From the NCBI GenBank assembly GCA_963701015.1, contig OY969556.1, positions 248,001 to 312,000 on the forward strand: a stretch of 64,000 nucleotides of DNA, written 5' to 3'. This document shows, in pieces, positions 42,934 through 54,400 of the stretch (position 1 is its first letter; each line of letters opens with the position of its first letter). A model generated the notes under the pieces. It ran no database searches, was not told where the DNA came from, and saw nothing but the letters and a program-made list of their open reading frames with translations. The DNA comes from MFD09286-c1 sp963701015 (GTDB taxonomy: Bacteria; Bacteroidota; Bacteroidia; Bacteroidales; DTGW01). The position numbers and the translations under genes were made by a program.

Positions 42934-43872
42934 TTATTTCTTAACCCATACAACCGGGCAATTTACAATAGCTGCACTTGGAGCCAATATTTGAGATGCT
43001 TGTGCCGTTGATAAATTATTCACCATATCGAAATTGTCATTGTTATATACGATTACATTCCATAAAGGGGAGTACCCAGCATCGCTGGGAAGTGCTGCAG
43101 GTATGTTGTGTGTTTGACCTGTCGCAGTTCCGTCTTCTGTTTTAAATCCCGAGGATGGTCCACCATTGGTTTGATCGGGATTGATATTAAAACATACATA
43201 AATATCTGCAACTGGGACTTTTCCGTTCACGGCCATCAATTCCTTTTCGAAAAAATTAAAATAATAAACTACCTTATTTTTATACCATCCCCTGGTAAGA
43301 GCAGCACTTTCTGAGGCGCCATATCGCTTACGAGCCACTGATCCTTTGGGAACAATTGGGCAGTTTACAATGGTAGTGGTGGGTGTTATGGTATATTTAT
43401 TCTGCATAATTTCCGTATAACTTGTAATTGTATTAGCCACATAATTGCTAGGAACAGTTACTTTATTTACAAGCCAAAAATCATTATAGCCACTATCACC
43501 AGGTACAACGTTTACAATATTTATTTGTCCAAGAACAGATGAAGTTTCTCCCGAACGGTATAAAACATATATTGGAGCAGGAGTTATAGGTAAAACATCG
43601 AAATTATAATAAATCGACATTTCTCCATTTGGCCCTAATCCACGTGTATTAAAGGCAGGTATGGAATCAAAATCAATAGCCTGATTGGCAGCAGGAAATT
43701 TATTATCAGCATTGCGCAAAAATAAATGAGCAAAAGCACTGCTAAACCTGTCTATTTGAACATCACCCGCTGTGTCGGGGTTAAGGGGAGTTACTTCTGT
43801 GGTATTATCCTTTTTGCATGATGCAACTATGGCTATAAGCATTAAGGCAAGTACAACTAATTTCGTTTTCAT
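42934..43872 (-). CDS. Lipoprotein of unknown function in the Msr cluster
   Basis: A 312-residue lipoprotein (lipobox I-V-A-S-C, Cys19, followed by K-K-D). The mature part is beta-rich and contains two related ends: T-I-V-N-C-P-I-V-P-K-G-S and A-I-V-N-C-P-V-V-W. It has Y-Y-F-N-F-F-E-K-E-L and P-V-A-D-I-Y-V-C-F-N-I-N-P-D-Q in between. I do not recognise a family with certainty. It is 17 bases from msrBA and therefore almost certainly cotranscribed with it; it could be a reductase partner, a sensor input or a substrate. Confidence 0.78.
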   Translation of the reverse strand: MKTKLVVLALMLIAIVASCKKDNTTEVTPLNPDTAGDVQIDRFSSAFAHLFLRNADNKFPAANQAIDFDSIPAFNTRGLGPNGEMSIYYNFDVLPITPAPIYVLYRSGETSSVLGQINIVNVVPGDSGYNDFWLVNKVTVPSNYVANTITSYTEIMQNKYTITPTTTIVNCPIVPKGSVARKRYGASESAALTRGWYKNKVVYYFNFFEKELMAVNGKVPVADIYVCFNINPDQTNGGPSSGFKTEDGTATGQTHNIPAALPSDAGYSPLWNVIVYNNDNFDMVNNLSTAQASQILAPSAAIVNCPVVWVKK

Positions 43873-43960
43873 TGTAATGTAGTTTTAAATTATACATTAC
43901 CAAAATTCGCCTTTAAGTATCACAGATTCATCACAGAAAATTCAAGTTTTTATAACATTT

Positions 43961-45439
43961 TTAAGCGGCTTGTATAACGGGCAATGAAAATGAAAAAGAT
44001 GTTCCTTTGCCGGATTGGCTGAAAACATGTATATGGGAATTATGCAAATCGATTATTTTCTTAACTATGGCTAAACCCAAACCTGTACTTTCGCTATATT
44101 TCTTGCCTTTATAGTAACGTTCAAAAATATAAGGCAATTCATCCTGATGAATACCTTCACCTGAATCAGATATTTTAATTTCAACTTCTGCCGTATCTAA
44201 ACGATGAATATCAATATTAATATAATCGCCTTCGCGACAAAATTTAATTGCATTGTCAATAATGTTTTGCAAAACACGGTCGATAAGTATTATATCGGCT
44301 TTCACTATTGGGTTGTCTTTTGGTATAAAAGTGTTTATACTGATTCCTTTTTTCTGCGAAATAATACGGAATTTGTTTGCTATGTCCGATACCAACTCGG
44401 CAATTGAAAAGGGTTCGGGATTTAATTTTACCTGGTTGGTTTGCAATTTTGAAAGCTCAAAAAGTTCCCCTACAAGTTTTTTAAGCCGTTCACAACTCGA
44501 ATATATAATCTCCAAATATTTTATTTGTTCCTTTGAATCAATGTTATCCTTTTTAATCAAAAGGGTTTCAGCATAGCCTTGAATGGATGCTATTGGTGTC
44601 CGCAGGTCATGGGAAACATTGCTTATAAGTTCTTTACGGAATTCATCAGTATCTTTCAATTCTTGTATATTATTTGATATAGTTGCAGCCATTTCATTAA
44701 AAACCAGTCCTATTTTATCAAGCTCATTATTGCTTTTAACGGGAATACGTGAACTTAAATTCCCAGATTGAAATTGTTGAATACCATGTATTATAACATT
44801 GAGTTTTCGTGTAATAAACCAAATTAATAGAAGCCCAACAACTGCCGATACCAGCAATATAGCAACAATGGAACGTATAGAAAGGCCCAGGATATAACTG
44901 CCAATAACCATTTGGGCAGCCGAAACATATTCCTGACTGGCTAAAACAATATAAATATACCCGGTGGTCTTTCCTTTTTCAATTACTTCAGCAGCGGAAA
45001 AGGTTTTCTTTTCACCCGGATTACGTGGATCATCGCCATAAATTATATTATGCCTGTTATCTTTTAAAAAATTATGAATCGGCAACAATGAAACCTTTTT
45101 TAGCTTTACTACCTTTTCCGGGGCTACATAAATTAAAATATCACCTTGCGGATTTAATAAATAAATTTCAACGCTGGGGTTAATTGCCATCATGGAGTGT
45201 ACTATATCATTTACAGCTTCTTTATTTACTTTCCCGTTCTTAAAATTTGGCTTAATAACATCAACAGTTGTTTTAGCAAGATTCCAATTGAGTTTTTGGG
45301 TAACTTCAACCGAATAATTTCTGGCAGAATTTACAGAAATGAATAATGTAATCAGGGCAAAAATTACAAGAACGATGATAAATATTGACGATACCTGCCA
45401 ATATAGTTTGCTGAATATTTTATGTGATTTATTTTCCAT
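43961..45439 (-). CDS. Membrane sensor histidine kinase
   Basis: A 492-residue kinase: TM1 (about 14-35), periplasmic sensor of about 145 residues (40-180) with a PAS/Cache-like look (V-E-I-Y-L-L-N-P-Q-G-D-I-L-I-Y-V), TM2 (about 188-210), HAMP (about 210-262), HisKA with His277 in N-V-S-H-D-L-R-T-P-I, and HATPase_c with N-I-I-D-N-A-I-K-F-C, D-S-G-E-G-I and G-L-G-L-A-I. It is 23 bases after the regulator gene. The 88-base gap to the lipoprotein gene leaves room for an extra promoter. The signal is unknown; oxidative envelope stress is inferred from the neighbours. Confidence 0.9.
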   Translation of the reverse strand: MENKSHKIFSKLYWQVSSIFIIVLVIFALITLFISVNSARNYSVEVTQKLNWNLAKTTVDVIKPNFKNGKVNKEAVNDIVHSMMAINPSVEIYLLNPQGDILIYVAPEKVVKLKKVSLLPIHNFLKDNRHNIIYGDDPRNPGEKKTFSAAEVIEKGKTTGYIYIVLASQEYVSAAQMVIGSYILGLSIRSIVAILLVSAVVGLLLIWFITRKLNVIIHGIQQFQSGNLSSRIPVKSNNELDKIGLVFNEMAATISNNIQELKDTDEFRKELISNVSHDLRTPIASIQGYAETLLIKKDNIDSKEQIKYLEIIYSSCERLKKLVGELFELSKLQTNQVKLNPEPFSIAELVSDIANKFRIISQKKGISINTFIPKDNPIVKADIILIDRVLQNIIDNAIKFCREGDYINIDIHRLDTAEVEIKISDSGEGIHQDELPYIFERYYKGKKYSESTGLGLAIVKKIIDLHNSHIHVFSQSGKGTSFSFSLPVIQAA

Positions 45440-45462
45440 ATGGTTGAATAATTTAATAAAAC

Positions 45463-46161
45463 TTACGATTCCCTGAATTTATAGCCAACACCCCAGGTTG
45501 TAAGAATAAATTCGGGTTCATTCAGGTTCTTTTCAATTTTTGAACGAAGACGGTTTATATGTGAATTCACAGTATGTTCATACCCTTCAAATTCATAACC
45601 CCATAATTGGTTTAAAAGTTGATTTCGTGTGTACGTCCTCCCGGGATTTGAAGCAAACAAAACCAATAAATCAAATTCTTTTGGCGAAAGTTCAATCCGT
45701 TTACTATAAACCTCAACTATTCGAAGTGGAACATTAATAAATAGCCCATTATATATTATTTCTTTGTCTGCTTCAATAACTTTAGCCTGTTTTGCAATTT
45801 CCGAACGTCTGAGAATAGATTTCACTCTTGCCATTAATTCCCTTATGCTGAAAGGCTTTGTAATATAATCGTCAGCGCCAATTTCAAGACCTATTATTTT
45901 ATCAATTTCTTCCGATTTTGAAGTAACCATCAATATCGGGATTTGATTCTTTTCTAACCTTATTTTTTTGCATACTTCAATTCCATCCAAACCTGGTAAC
46001 CTCACATCCAACAAAATCATTTTATAATCATTGTTTAAAGCTTTGAGTAAACCTTCTTTACCATCGAAAGCAATGTCGGATTCAAATTCCAAATCTTTTA
46101 AATGAATTGCCATAAGGTTAGCAATATCCTTGTCATCTTCGATAATTAGAAATTTATCCAT
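45463..46161 (-). CDS. OmpR/PhoB-family response regulator
   Basis: A 232-residue regulator with a receiver domain (acidic pair E-D-D, phospho-acceptor Asp52 in I-L-L-D-V-R-L-P-G-L-D-G, Lys in I-T-K-P-F) and a C-terminal winged helix (about 135-230) with L-S-P-K-E-F-D-L-L and Y-T-R-N-Q-L-L-N-Q-L-W-G-Y. First gene of the minus-strand cluster; it pairs with the kinase that follows and probably activates the lipoprotein-msrBA-MXKDX genes. E. coli HprSR controlling msrPQ is a functional precedent for this layout, not a homologue. Confidence 0.92.
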   Translation of the reverse strand: MDKFLIIEDDKDIANLMAIHLKDLEFESDIAFDGKEGLLKALNNDYKMILLDVRLPGLDGIEVCKKIRLEKNQIPILMVTSKSEEIDKIIGLEIGADDYITKPFSIRELMARVKSILRRSEIAKQAKVIEADKEIIYNGLFINVPLRIVEVYSKRIELSPKEFDLLVLFASNPGRTYTRNQLLNQLWGYEFEGYEHTVNSHINRLRSKIEKNLNEPEFILTTWGVGYKFRES

Positions 46162-46682
46162 AATCTTTGTCTTTTTAAATCTCGAAAGTTAGCATTCATT
46201 TATAACAGAATTATCACAAAGGGATTGTTTATTTGTCTCAATCATATATTAACTCCATAATAAATTCATTTTTTAAATTTAGAAAAGAATATTACGTTTT
46301 GGCTCAAATTGTCATTCAAGAAACATAAAAATAAAAAGCCAGGATATATTCGCTCCGGTCATATACTAAAAAATCAAAATATTTATCAATACCTACTATC
46401 GGCCACCTGTTTCACATCTGTCATTAAAGCCCCTGCAACTGCCATATAACCCTCACAATAGAGTTGCAGGTACGACTGGAATGGCCAAAATTGCAACACT
46501 GGCTGCGGTTAATGTAAAACCAACATTAAAGAATTTTGCCAATACGTGGGTTTAGTGGTAGTAGTAGTAAAAGCAGTAATTGTTCAATTTATTTCTGTAG
46601 GTATTATAAATCCTATAATTTAAAGTATAATAGCTTAGGAAGAAACTTTTTTAAAAGTTGTACCTATAATGTACCAAATAAA
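46162..46682. other. Gene-free stretch upstream of the two-component genes
   Basis: About 520 bases with no supported gene. It should contain the promoter of the regulator-kinase cluster. A plus-strand fragment near 46465-46550 (V-A-G-T-T-G-M-A-K-I-A-T-L-A-A-V) is too short to interpret. Confidence 0.4.
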
Positions 46683-46717
46683 GAAACCCTTCTTATACAG
46701 TGCGTATTTGAAGGGTC
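46683..46717 (-). terminator. Terminator after tRNA-Glu
   Basis: On the minus strand ACCCTTC and GAAGGGT form a stem around a 17-base loop, followed by TTCTTT, beginning 15 bases after the tRNA 3' end. Confidence 0.65.
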
Positions 46718-46731
46718 TTAATTTTTTACTG

Positions 46732-46805
46732 TAGCCCGTAGGGGACTCGAACCCCTGATTTCAAGAATGAAAATCTTGCGTCCTAACCGACTAGACGAAC
46801 GGGCC
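46732..46805 (-). tRNA. tRNA-Glu (anticodon TTC)
   Basis: A 74-base cloverleaf. Acceptor arms GGCCCGT and ACGGGCT pair (one G-U at position 1) with discriminator A; anticodon TTC lies in the loop ATTTTCATT; the T arm reads CAGGGGTTCGAGTCCCCTA with intact GTTCGAG. The CCA end is not encoded. D arm CGTCTAGTCGGTTAGGACG is standard for tRNA-Glu. Confidence 0.96.
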
Positions 46806-46951
46806 AATTTAAATTAGCGGTGCAAAAGTATCAAAAAAGTTGATACTTCAAAATAAAATCATCAAAAATTATTTTTATGACTACAATCCTTATCGGATAT
46901 ATAGGAATACTTAATGCTAATAAAGAAATTCTTTACTATTAAATATCCACT

Positions 46952-48313
46952 TTATTTTTTTAAAATTTCATCAGCAAATGTTGTAAAGTTAATTCCGTCA
47001 AAATTACCTGAACTCATTAGTAATAGGTTTTTCCCATTTAGTTCTATTGATTTTATTTCATTTATTAAAGCTTCCGAATTGGTAAATACACTTAGGTGTT
47101 TTGTTCCAAAAGCTTTTGCTACAAAATCTGGTGCTAAGGATTTCATTTTTTTTGCCTCCAATGTTTTTTGATCGTAATAAACGAGTGCAATATCTGCCCT
47201 TTCCATGGTGCCATAATATTGCTGTAAAAAGTCCTCGGTTAAACTACTAAATGTGTGTAATTCAATGCAGGCAACCAACTGCCGTTTAGGAAAATGTTCC
47301 TTTACCGCTCTTACTGTAGCCGTTAATTTAGAAGGCGAATGGGCGAAATCGAGATAAATATTAGTGTGGTCATTTTTTCCAATTAATTGAAGCCTTTTAG
47401 AAGCTCCTTTAAATGTTGAAATTGCTGTATAGAACTCTTCATCACTAAGTCCCAAAATATTACAAACATTTTTTGCACCATTTATGTTTTGCATATTATG
47501 TTTCCCAAAAATCTTAATAGGGTATCTTTTGTTTTCAGACAATAAATAAACGTCATTATCTATAACCTCGTAAGGATGATGTTTGTAATCAATCTTTTTT
47601 ACATCATTGCGTGCAATAAGTGCAATACCAGAAACTAAAGGATCATCTGCACAGTAAATTAAACTCCCGTTAGGTTCAATTTTATCAATAAATATTTTGA
47701 ATTGTTCCACATAAACATCAAAAGAAGAAAAAACATTAACATGGTCCCATGCAATGCCGCTTATCAGCGCAATATTGGGCTTGTATATATGAAACTTTGG
47801 TCGTGGGTCCAACGTTGATGACAAATATTCGTCACCTTCAAATACTGCAATTGACGAATCATCCGACAATTGAACATTATTATCAAAGCCTTCAACCTGG
47901 GCACCTACCATAAAGTCGAATTTCTTATGATGAAAATGCAAAACATGAATTATCATTGAGGTAATAGTGGTTTTCCCGTGGCTGCCTCCAATAACCACAC
48001 GTGTCTTATGCTTTGTTTGTTCGTAAAGATATTCAGGATACGAAAATATTTTTAAACCAATTTCATGTGCTTTTATAAGTTCCGGATTGTCTGCTCTTGC
48101 ATGCATACCAAGAATAACAGCATCTAAATCTTTTGTTATTTTTTCAGGAAACCATCCTGGCTTTTCTGGCAAAATGCCAGCCGAGGCAAGTTTGCCTTTT
48201 GATGGTTCAAAAAATTCGTCGTCGGAACCTGATATTACATATCCTTTTTTATTTAAAGCTAGTGCCAGGCTATGCATTGCACTGCCCCCAATTGCTATAA
48301 AATGTACCTTCAT
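46952..48313 (-). CDS. mpl: UDP-N-acetylmuramate:L-alanyl-gamma-D-glutamyl-meso-diaminopimelate ligase
   Basis: A 453-residue Mur ligase. The N-terminal Rossmann part reads H-F-I-A-I-G-G-S-A-M-H, the P-loop G-G-S-H-G-K-T-T lies at 109-116, the central domain has E-G-D-E-Y and I-S-G-I-A-W-D-H, and the C-terminal domain D-F-A-H-S-P-S-K. H-F-I-x-I-G-G-S-A-M and the G-x-x-Q-x-E-G-F-D-x-x-x-x-L segment distinguish Mpl from MurC. It joins recycled murein tripeptide to UDP-MurNAc in the cytoplasm. A single gene in opposite-facing neighbourhood to the tRNA gap. Confidence 0.9.
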   Translation of the reverse strand: MKVHFIAIGGSAMHSLALALNKKGYVISGSDDEFFEPSKGKLASAGILPEKPGWFPEKITKDLDAVILGMHARADNPELIKAHEIGLKIFSYPEYLYEQTKHKTRVVIGGSHGKTTITSMIIHVLHFHHKKFDFMVGAQVEGFDNNVQLSDDSSIAVFEGDEYLSSTLDPRPKFHIYKPNIALISGIAWDHVNVFSSFDVYVEQFKIFIDKIEPNGSLIYCADDPLVSGIALIARNDVKKIDYKHHPYEVIDNDVYLLSENKRYPIKIFGKHNMQNINGAKNVCNILGLSDEEFYTAISTFKGASKRLQLIGKNDHTNIYLDFAHSPSKLTATVRAVKEHFPKRQLVACIELHTFSSLTEDFLQQYYGTMERADIALVYYDQKTLEAKKMKSLAPDFVAKAFGTKHLSVFTNSEALINEIKSIELNGKNLLLMSSGNFDGINFTTFADEILKK

Positions 48314-48370
48314 AAACTTTATTTTAATCTATCAAAGATACTATTTTCGGTTATTCTAAATACAAACAAA

Positions 48371-48397
48371 AAAGCCGGATATTTTTTACCCGGCTTT
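48371..48397. terminator. Intrinsic terminator downstream of the giant T9SS gene
   Basis: AAAGCCGG (48371-48378) and CCGGCTTT (48390-48397) pair perfectly; on the minus strand the right arm is followed by TTTGTTTG. It ends the minus-strand cluster from the right. Confidence 0.8.
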
Positions 48398-48413
48398 CAT
48401 TACTTATAAAAAT

Positions 48414-51400
48414 TTAATATGATGTAATTACAAGTTTAGCTGTTTTGTAATTATTGTTTCCTGCTATTTTTATAAAATAAATTCCTTTTTTAAGGTCCGA
48501 TACATTCAAATCAATTATTTGTGAACCATTTTCAATAGTTGTAATTTTTACCAATGTTCCAATATTAGAATAAATTCTTAATACTTGCTTGTTTTGAATT
48601 GGCTTTGTAAATAGAATGTAAGCTTCAGAATTTGCGGGATTTGGATACAATGTAAATCCATTTTCATTAACAGTTGAAGTTGGCACATTGGTTGATATTG
48701 CATTAAATGCAGAATCATCAGTTGCTGCCTGATATATTTCCTGTGTCAAACTGTTTTGAACAAATGCAATAACCTTAACTTTTTCGGGAATTATACCTGC
48801 AGCAAATTGCCAACTATAATTTACCGTTTGCGTTTGACCTGCACTAAAACTACTAAATGATGTTCCGCTAGGATCAGGTAGCAATTTTCGTAATACATTA
48901 CTTGTATCAGTAATATTTTCAATTACAGCTATATTCAATATTACAGCAGAGTCAATATTTGTATTTGCAGTAATTGAAGCATTTACAGAAATACCCGATG
49001 AATTTTCTACTGGTGGTTGCAATTCAATATTGAATTTTGGATCAGTTAATGACCAATTAAGCAGTGAATCATTTTTCCAGTTACTTTTTCCATTGGCCAC
49101 AATTTCGGGAATGCTTGAAACCTGATAAAATAGTTGTTTTGCATTTGGACCTGAAGTGTATTGATTATAATAATTATCATTTGCATGATAGCTTATATTC
49201 AGTGCATCGTATGGGTAGCGCTTTATTGTGGAATGAACAGTATCTTTTGTTGTAGCACTTGTGAAATCTTCAAGCAAAACAACTTTATTCCGGTCGCGGA
49301 TTGAAATGTTTGTAAATCCAAAGCCCATTGTAGCGCTACCATTTCCTTTGTTCCCATAAGCAATTCTAAGTCTAACGTTTGATTTTCCCTTAAGCATATT
49401 CAAATCATGTCTGGCATCAATCCAGGTTGTTCCAAAAGTGTCTACTTTAAAGTTTGTGGCTGTCCATCCTGTAAATTGATTGCCGGGTTGACCCTGAATG
49501 GTTGATGAGTTATACCAATTGATGCCATTTGATGTGGAACCGATATTATTCCATGTTTTGTTGTCGGTTGAGTATTGAAGTACGCCTCCATCAATATTTG
49601 GATAAAATTTATTTTGAATTTTCAGCTCTATCATTGGCTTCTTCAAACCTGTAAAATCCATGCAAGGCCCTGTTACCCATGCTGAGTCGTTTTGACGGCT
49701 TAATGGTTCTGTAATATTGGTGTACCAAATTTTTGTATTGGTTTGAGGAGATTTATAATAACTATTAATTCCTAATTTCCAAATACTATCATCTTTCCAA
49801 ATATCAGTTTTAATATATTTAACCAGGTTGCCATACCAACCATCGTTTCCATTTGAAAAGTCTTTGGTATAAAAATTATCATCACTAATGGTTACAATTG
49901 GTCTTATATGTATAAGTTTTGTCACCGTATCGGTACAATTGTTTTGTGTTTTTACAACCAATTTAATATTGTAGTCGGTTAGTTTATTGAGTAGGAATTT
50001 TGCCGATGTCAAAGACTTTTCTGTTGAATCTACCATTGGGGAGGCAGAGCTGTTGACATCGGAAATATACCAATAATTCTTTTGAATAGGATCGGTTGAA
50101 TTTGGAGGTGTAGAATTATTGCTGAATAAAATTGGATCGGACGATAAGCATTCATTTTCCCAAGCAAAACTTGCAATAGGTTTCTGACCAACACTTATTG
50201 GTTTACTCATTGAATTAGCACATCCATATATTGTACTATCGGTTAATTTTACAGTAAAAGTACCTTTTGAAAATAGATGATTAATATTGGCATTTGATGT
50301 ATAAATACTTGTACTATTATCTCCAAAGGCCCAAATATAATTTTTCATATTTTCATATTGGGTTTTCCGAATATTAGTAAATGCAATACCAGTTATAGAA
50401 TCGAAACAATTATTCGGTACTTCAAAGTAGGCAATAGGTGTTTCATGAATAATAAAATTCTTTGAAACTTGTTTAGTACAACCATTTTTTGAAGTGTATT
50501 TATAATTTACTGTAATTGGTTTCCCGTATGAATAATGGTTTGCATCATGGTTTATAATATTAAATGTATTAAAACTAGCAGTAATATTTGAACTGGTAAA
50601 ATTATTTGCAGCAGAGGTGTCTGTTGTAAGCCAAAATACTCCTGTACCATCTGAGGAACCGTTGCCTTTTATGCTTCCTAAAACTGATGAGTCGGCACAA
50701 TATGCAGCGCTGGTATTGTTAAAGTCGAAACTTAACAAATTGTCAATTTTATCTATATATACAGGTTGAGTAACCTCGAACCATGTATATCCGTCTTTAT
50801 ATAAATATCTATAAGTGATAGTATAGGTTGTATTTCCAATAGTTTTCTCCAAATTAAATGTTGCTGTTCCAATACCGGTTTTAGTAACACCAGTGCCAAA
50901 AATAGTATCTTTTGCTGGTCCTGAGCCGTCGTTTACTGTTACTTTAATTGGAATTATCGAATCCCAATAACACAAAACAGGTGGGTTTGAATTGACAACC
51001 TTAGTTGGAAAGCTAAATGTTGCATTAGCTGTAACTATATTTATAGTTGTTGTTTTTGTATTTGGGCAATTAAAACCATTTAATGAATAAACATAAGAAT
51101 AATTAATATCGCCCTGACCTAAAGAGGATTTAAAAGGAGCTAAACTATCGCCACTAAAATTTAGTGTTTTACTACTAAATGATCCCCCATCGGGCAATGG
51201 GTCAATTGGAACTGAAGCAACAGCCTGGTCGTAATTATTTCCCGGAATAATTTTGTTTCCAAAGGATAATGTATCCGTAGGGTGTATATATAACTTAATA
51301 GTATATGGCTTGCTTAAGCAACCTCCCGGCGAAGTATAAGTATAAGAAATATTATCTATAACATTATTGGGATTACTTTGGTTGAAAGTATTCTTAACCA

Positions 51401-54400
51401 AGCCCGGATTAAATGTTGCAAAGGTACCGGATGAAGTAATTAATTTAGTAGTATAATCATCTTTCCATGCACCTGTTCCTCCCGAAGGAGTTAAACTATC
51501 TGCAATTAAACTGGTTAGCCCGCTACTATTGGCACAGAAATGATCCTGAGATACAGCATCTATTATTGCTTTTACCGAGTCAATGGTAATTATTTTTGTC
51601 GATGTAAACAGGGCTTGTCCAACATAATATTGATATGAAATGGTATCGCTTTTTGTCCCGTTATTAAAACCTATTCCATTGAAAGAGATAACGGCACTTG
51701 AACTATCAGGTAAAACTTTTAAAATATCCTTTCCTTGTAAAATAAATTTGGGATAAATACTATTTGATAGTTTACCTGAAACTTTTACGGTATCAGTTAA
51801 TCCGGAAGTATAGCAATAATTAGTAGTTTTTAAACTTGTGCTTGCAATTTTTGAAACATCCTGCAAAACGGTGAAATTTTTTGTTGATGAATTTGAACAA
51901 CCAGCTGTATCAGTATAATTATAATGAATTGCAAAAGTACCTGCACCGGAAATACTCGGGTCGAATGTAGTTCCATTAACTATACCAGTTCCGGAAAATG
52001 TTTTTGTGAAACTATTATTACTGCCCGATAAGATATTGTTTCTATTCCCGGCAATATTATATATTGCAGTATTTGCTATACTGTCCACCGGTAAGGCCAA
52101 AACCTTAACAGTGTCATTTATAATTGAACTAGGGCATCCCGAAGGAGAAGTATATTTATATTGGATTCCAATTTTTCCGGAAATTGAAGTTGGAACTTCG
52201 GCTTGCGTGTTTGAGGTATTGGTAACAATCCCAATCCAGGTACCCGTTCCACCTGAAGGGGAATTTCCTGATACTTTTAATACAATATTACTGCTGTTCT
52301 GGCATGCATATGTTTTTCCCGTTATTGGGTACGTATTTGAAATTGAACCTGGCGAAACTGCATCAATCGTGAATGATTGGTTAATTTCGAAATTTGCATG
52401 ATTGTTCCAATAAAAGAATCGAGCAAGATGTGATCCTGCAACCAATGTATTTACAGTGAATGTAACATCCAATGCTCCTTTATTAAACAATTGATTATCA
52501 ATTTGAAAATACAAACTATCATATTTAGGTGGTGTAAAAGTAAAATGTGCTGTAGCGCTGGTACAATAAACACTTCCTATTTGGTGGTTATCAATTGTAC
52601 CTGAGGCTACCATAATATTGAATTTAGCACTTGTTGAATTTGAACACTGTGTGGCTGGGTCAGTATAAGTATAATTTATTAAATCGCTTGGATTAACACC
52701 TACTGTTGAAGGTGAAAAGTAGTAAGTTGAATTTGACAATGAAATCCCCAATCCTGAAAAAGTACCACCAGTTTGATTGCTTTTCATCACTTCCTGACTT
52801 CCGGCTGAATTAAATACTGTATCATTTAATATGGCAACAGTAGGTAAAGGATTAACCTTAAAAGTTTTTGTTACTATATTACTTGGGCAATTTTTTGATG
52901 AGGAAGAAAAATATTGAAATGAGATTGAATAATTTGGACCTGGAACTAATGAACCTGGAGTAAAACTGTATGAACTGTTAGTAGAAATGGCACTATTATA
53001 ATCAATCCATTTAGTAGTTCCTCCACTACCTAAATTTGATGGAGTTAAAGTAACATTGGTGGCATCTCCAAAGCAATAGGCTGAAGCTAAATTCGTGAAA
53101 TTGACAGGTGCAACTGAATCAATAGTTACTGATTGGCTAATATTATAAACAACATCTGTGCTACTTGTATAAGTATATGTTATTGTAAAATTACCCGACC
53201 CCAATAGTTTTGGATTTATAGTGGCCGTATTATCATGGTTATCTGTCATTCCATGCGATCTTGAATAAGTAAAATCTCCATGGGTTCCAACTTTAATATC
53301 ACTTGCATTTACACTAAATATTATATTGGTATCGGCATAACAATATAAGTTATCTAAATTATTGAAAGTTGCATTCGATTTCGAAATTGTAACTGTTTGC
53401 TTTGCAGAATCAGTGCAATTATTATTATCAGTATAAACATATTTAATTGTACTGGTAATAGATGAACCGCTCATATTTGTTGCTACAATATTAGGATAAA
53501 ATAATGAATCAGATGCTACTACACCTGCCCCTGAGAAAAGGCCTGGTCCTGGCTTTCCGTGTAATGGAACAGCCGATTGTTGGCTGTTAAAATAAGAACT
53601 AACTCCTGTAATAGCCGGACTTGGCAGAGGATTTACGGTAATTAAGCTGGTTGTAGAATCAGCACAATTATTTCCGTCAACAACTTTTAATTTATAAGTT
53701 CCACCCATTGCGGTTGAAACATTTGATCTTACCGGGTTTTGAATAGAAAGAACAGCGTCCGGACAAGTCCAGGTATATGAAACCATACTATTGGGTTGGG
53801 CATATAATTTAAGGGTAGAGGTTGCGCATACAGGGCTATTGCTTGATATCACAGCAACAGGATTTTGATTTACAGTTACTGATGCTATAGAAGAATAATC
53901 TGATGAACATGACCCATTCTGCACTAAAACCCTGTATTGGGTTGAAGTCAAAATATTTTTAAGTGTATCTTTATAAGATGTATTGCTTATTGTGGAGCTT
54001 GATGCCCAATTGTTTGTCGAATATTCCCATCGTGTAACTGAACCGGTGTAACCCGATAAAGTTATTGTATCGTTTTTACCACTACAAATTGTTTTGGAGG
54101 CTGGGCTTAAAGTTCCACCAACTGCTGCAGCTGAAACATGCACGGTTGTTGGTGCACTTGTTTGACATCCTTTGTTATCAGTTACTGTATAAGTAAGTAA
54201 ATTATCACTAGCAGTATTATTTTCATAAGATGGATTTCTAACAAGTGTTGCATTTAATGAATCTGCTGTTACACCTGTCCATAAATGGGAATAAGGGCTT
54301 GTCCCTCCTGAAATTGTTGCAGTAAGTATTGTCCATGTTCCTGCACAAGTATAATAATCAGTGGGGAGCGAAACAATAGGATTAGGATTTACTGTTAAAG

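Noticed and set aside
46536..46721. 61-codon plus-strand frame before the tRNA
   Set aside because: Low-complexity Ser/Lys/Tyr composition, runs into the tRNA terminator, no recognisable feature.
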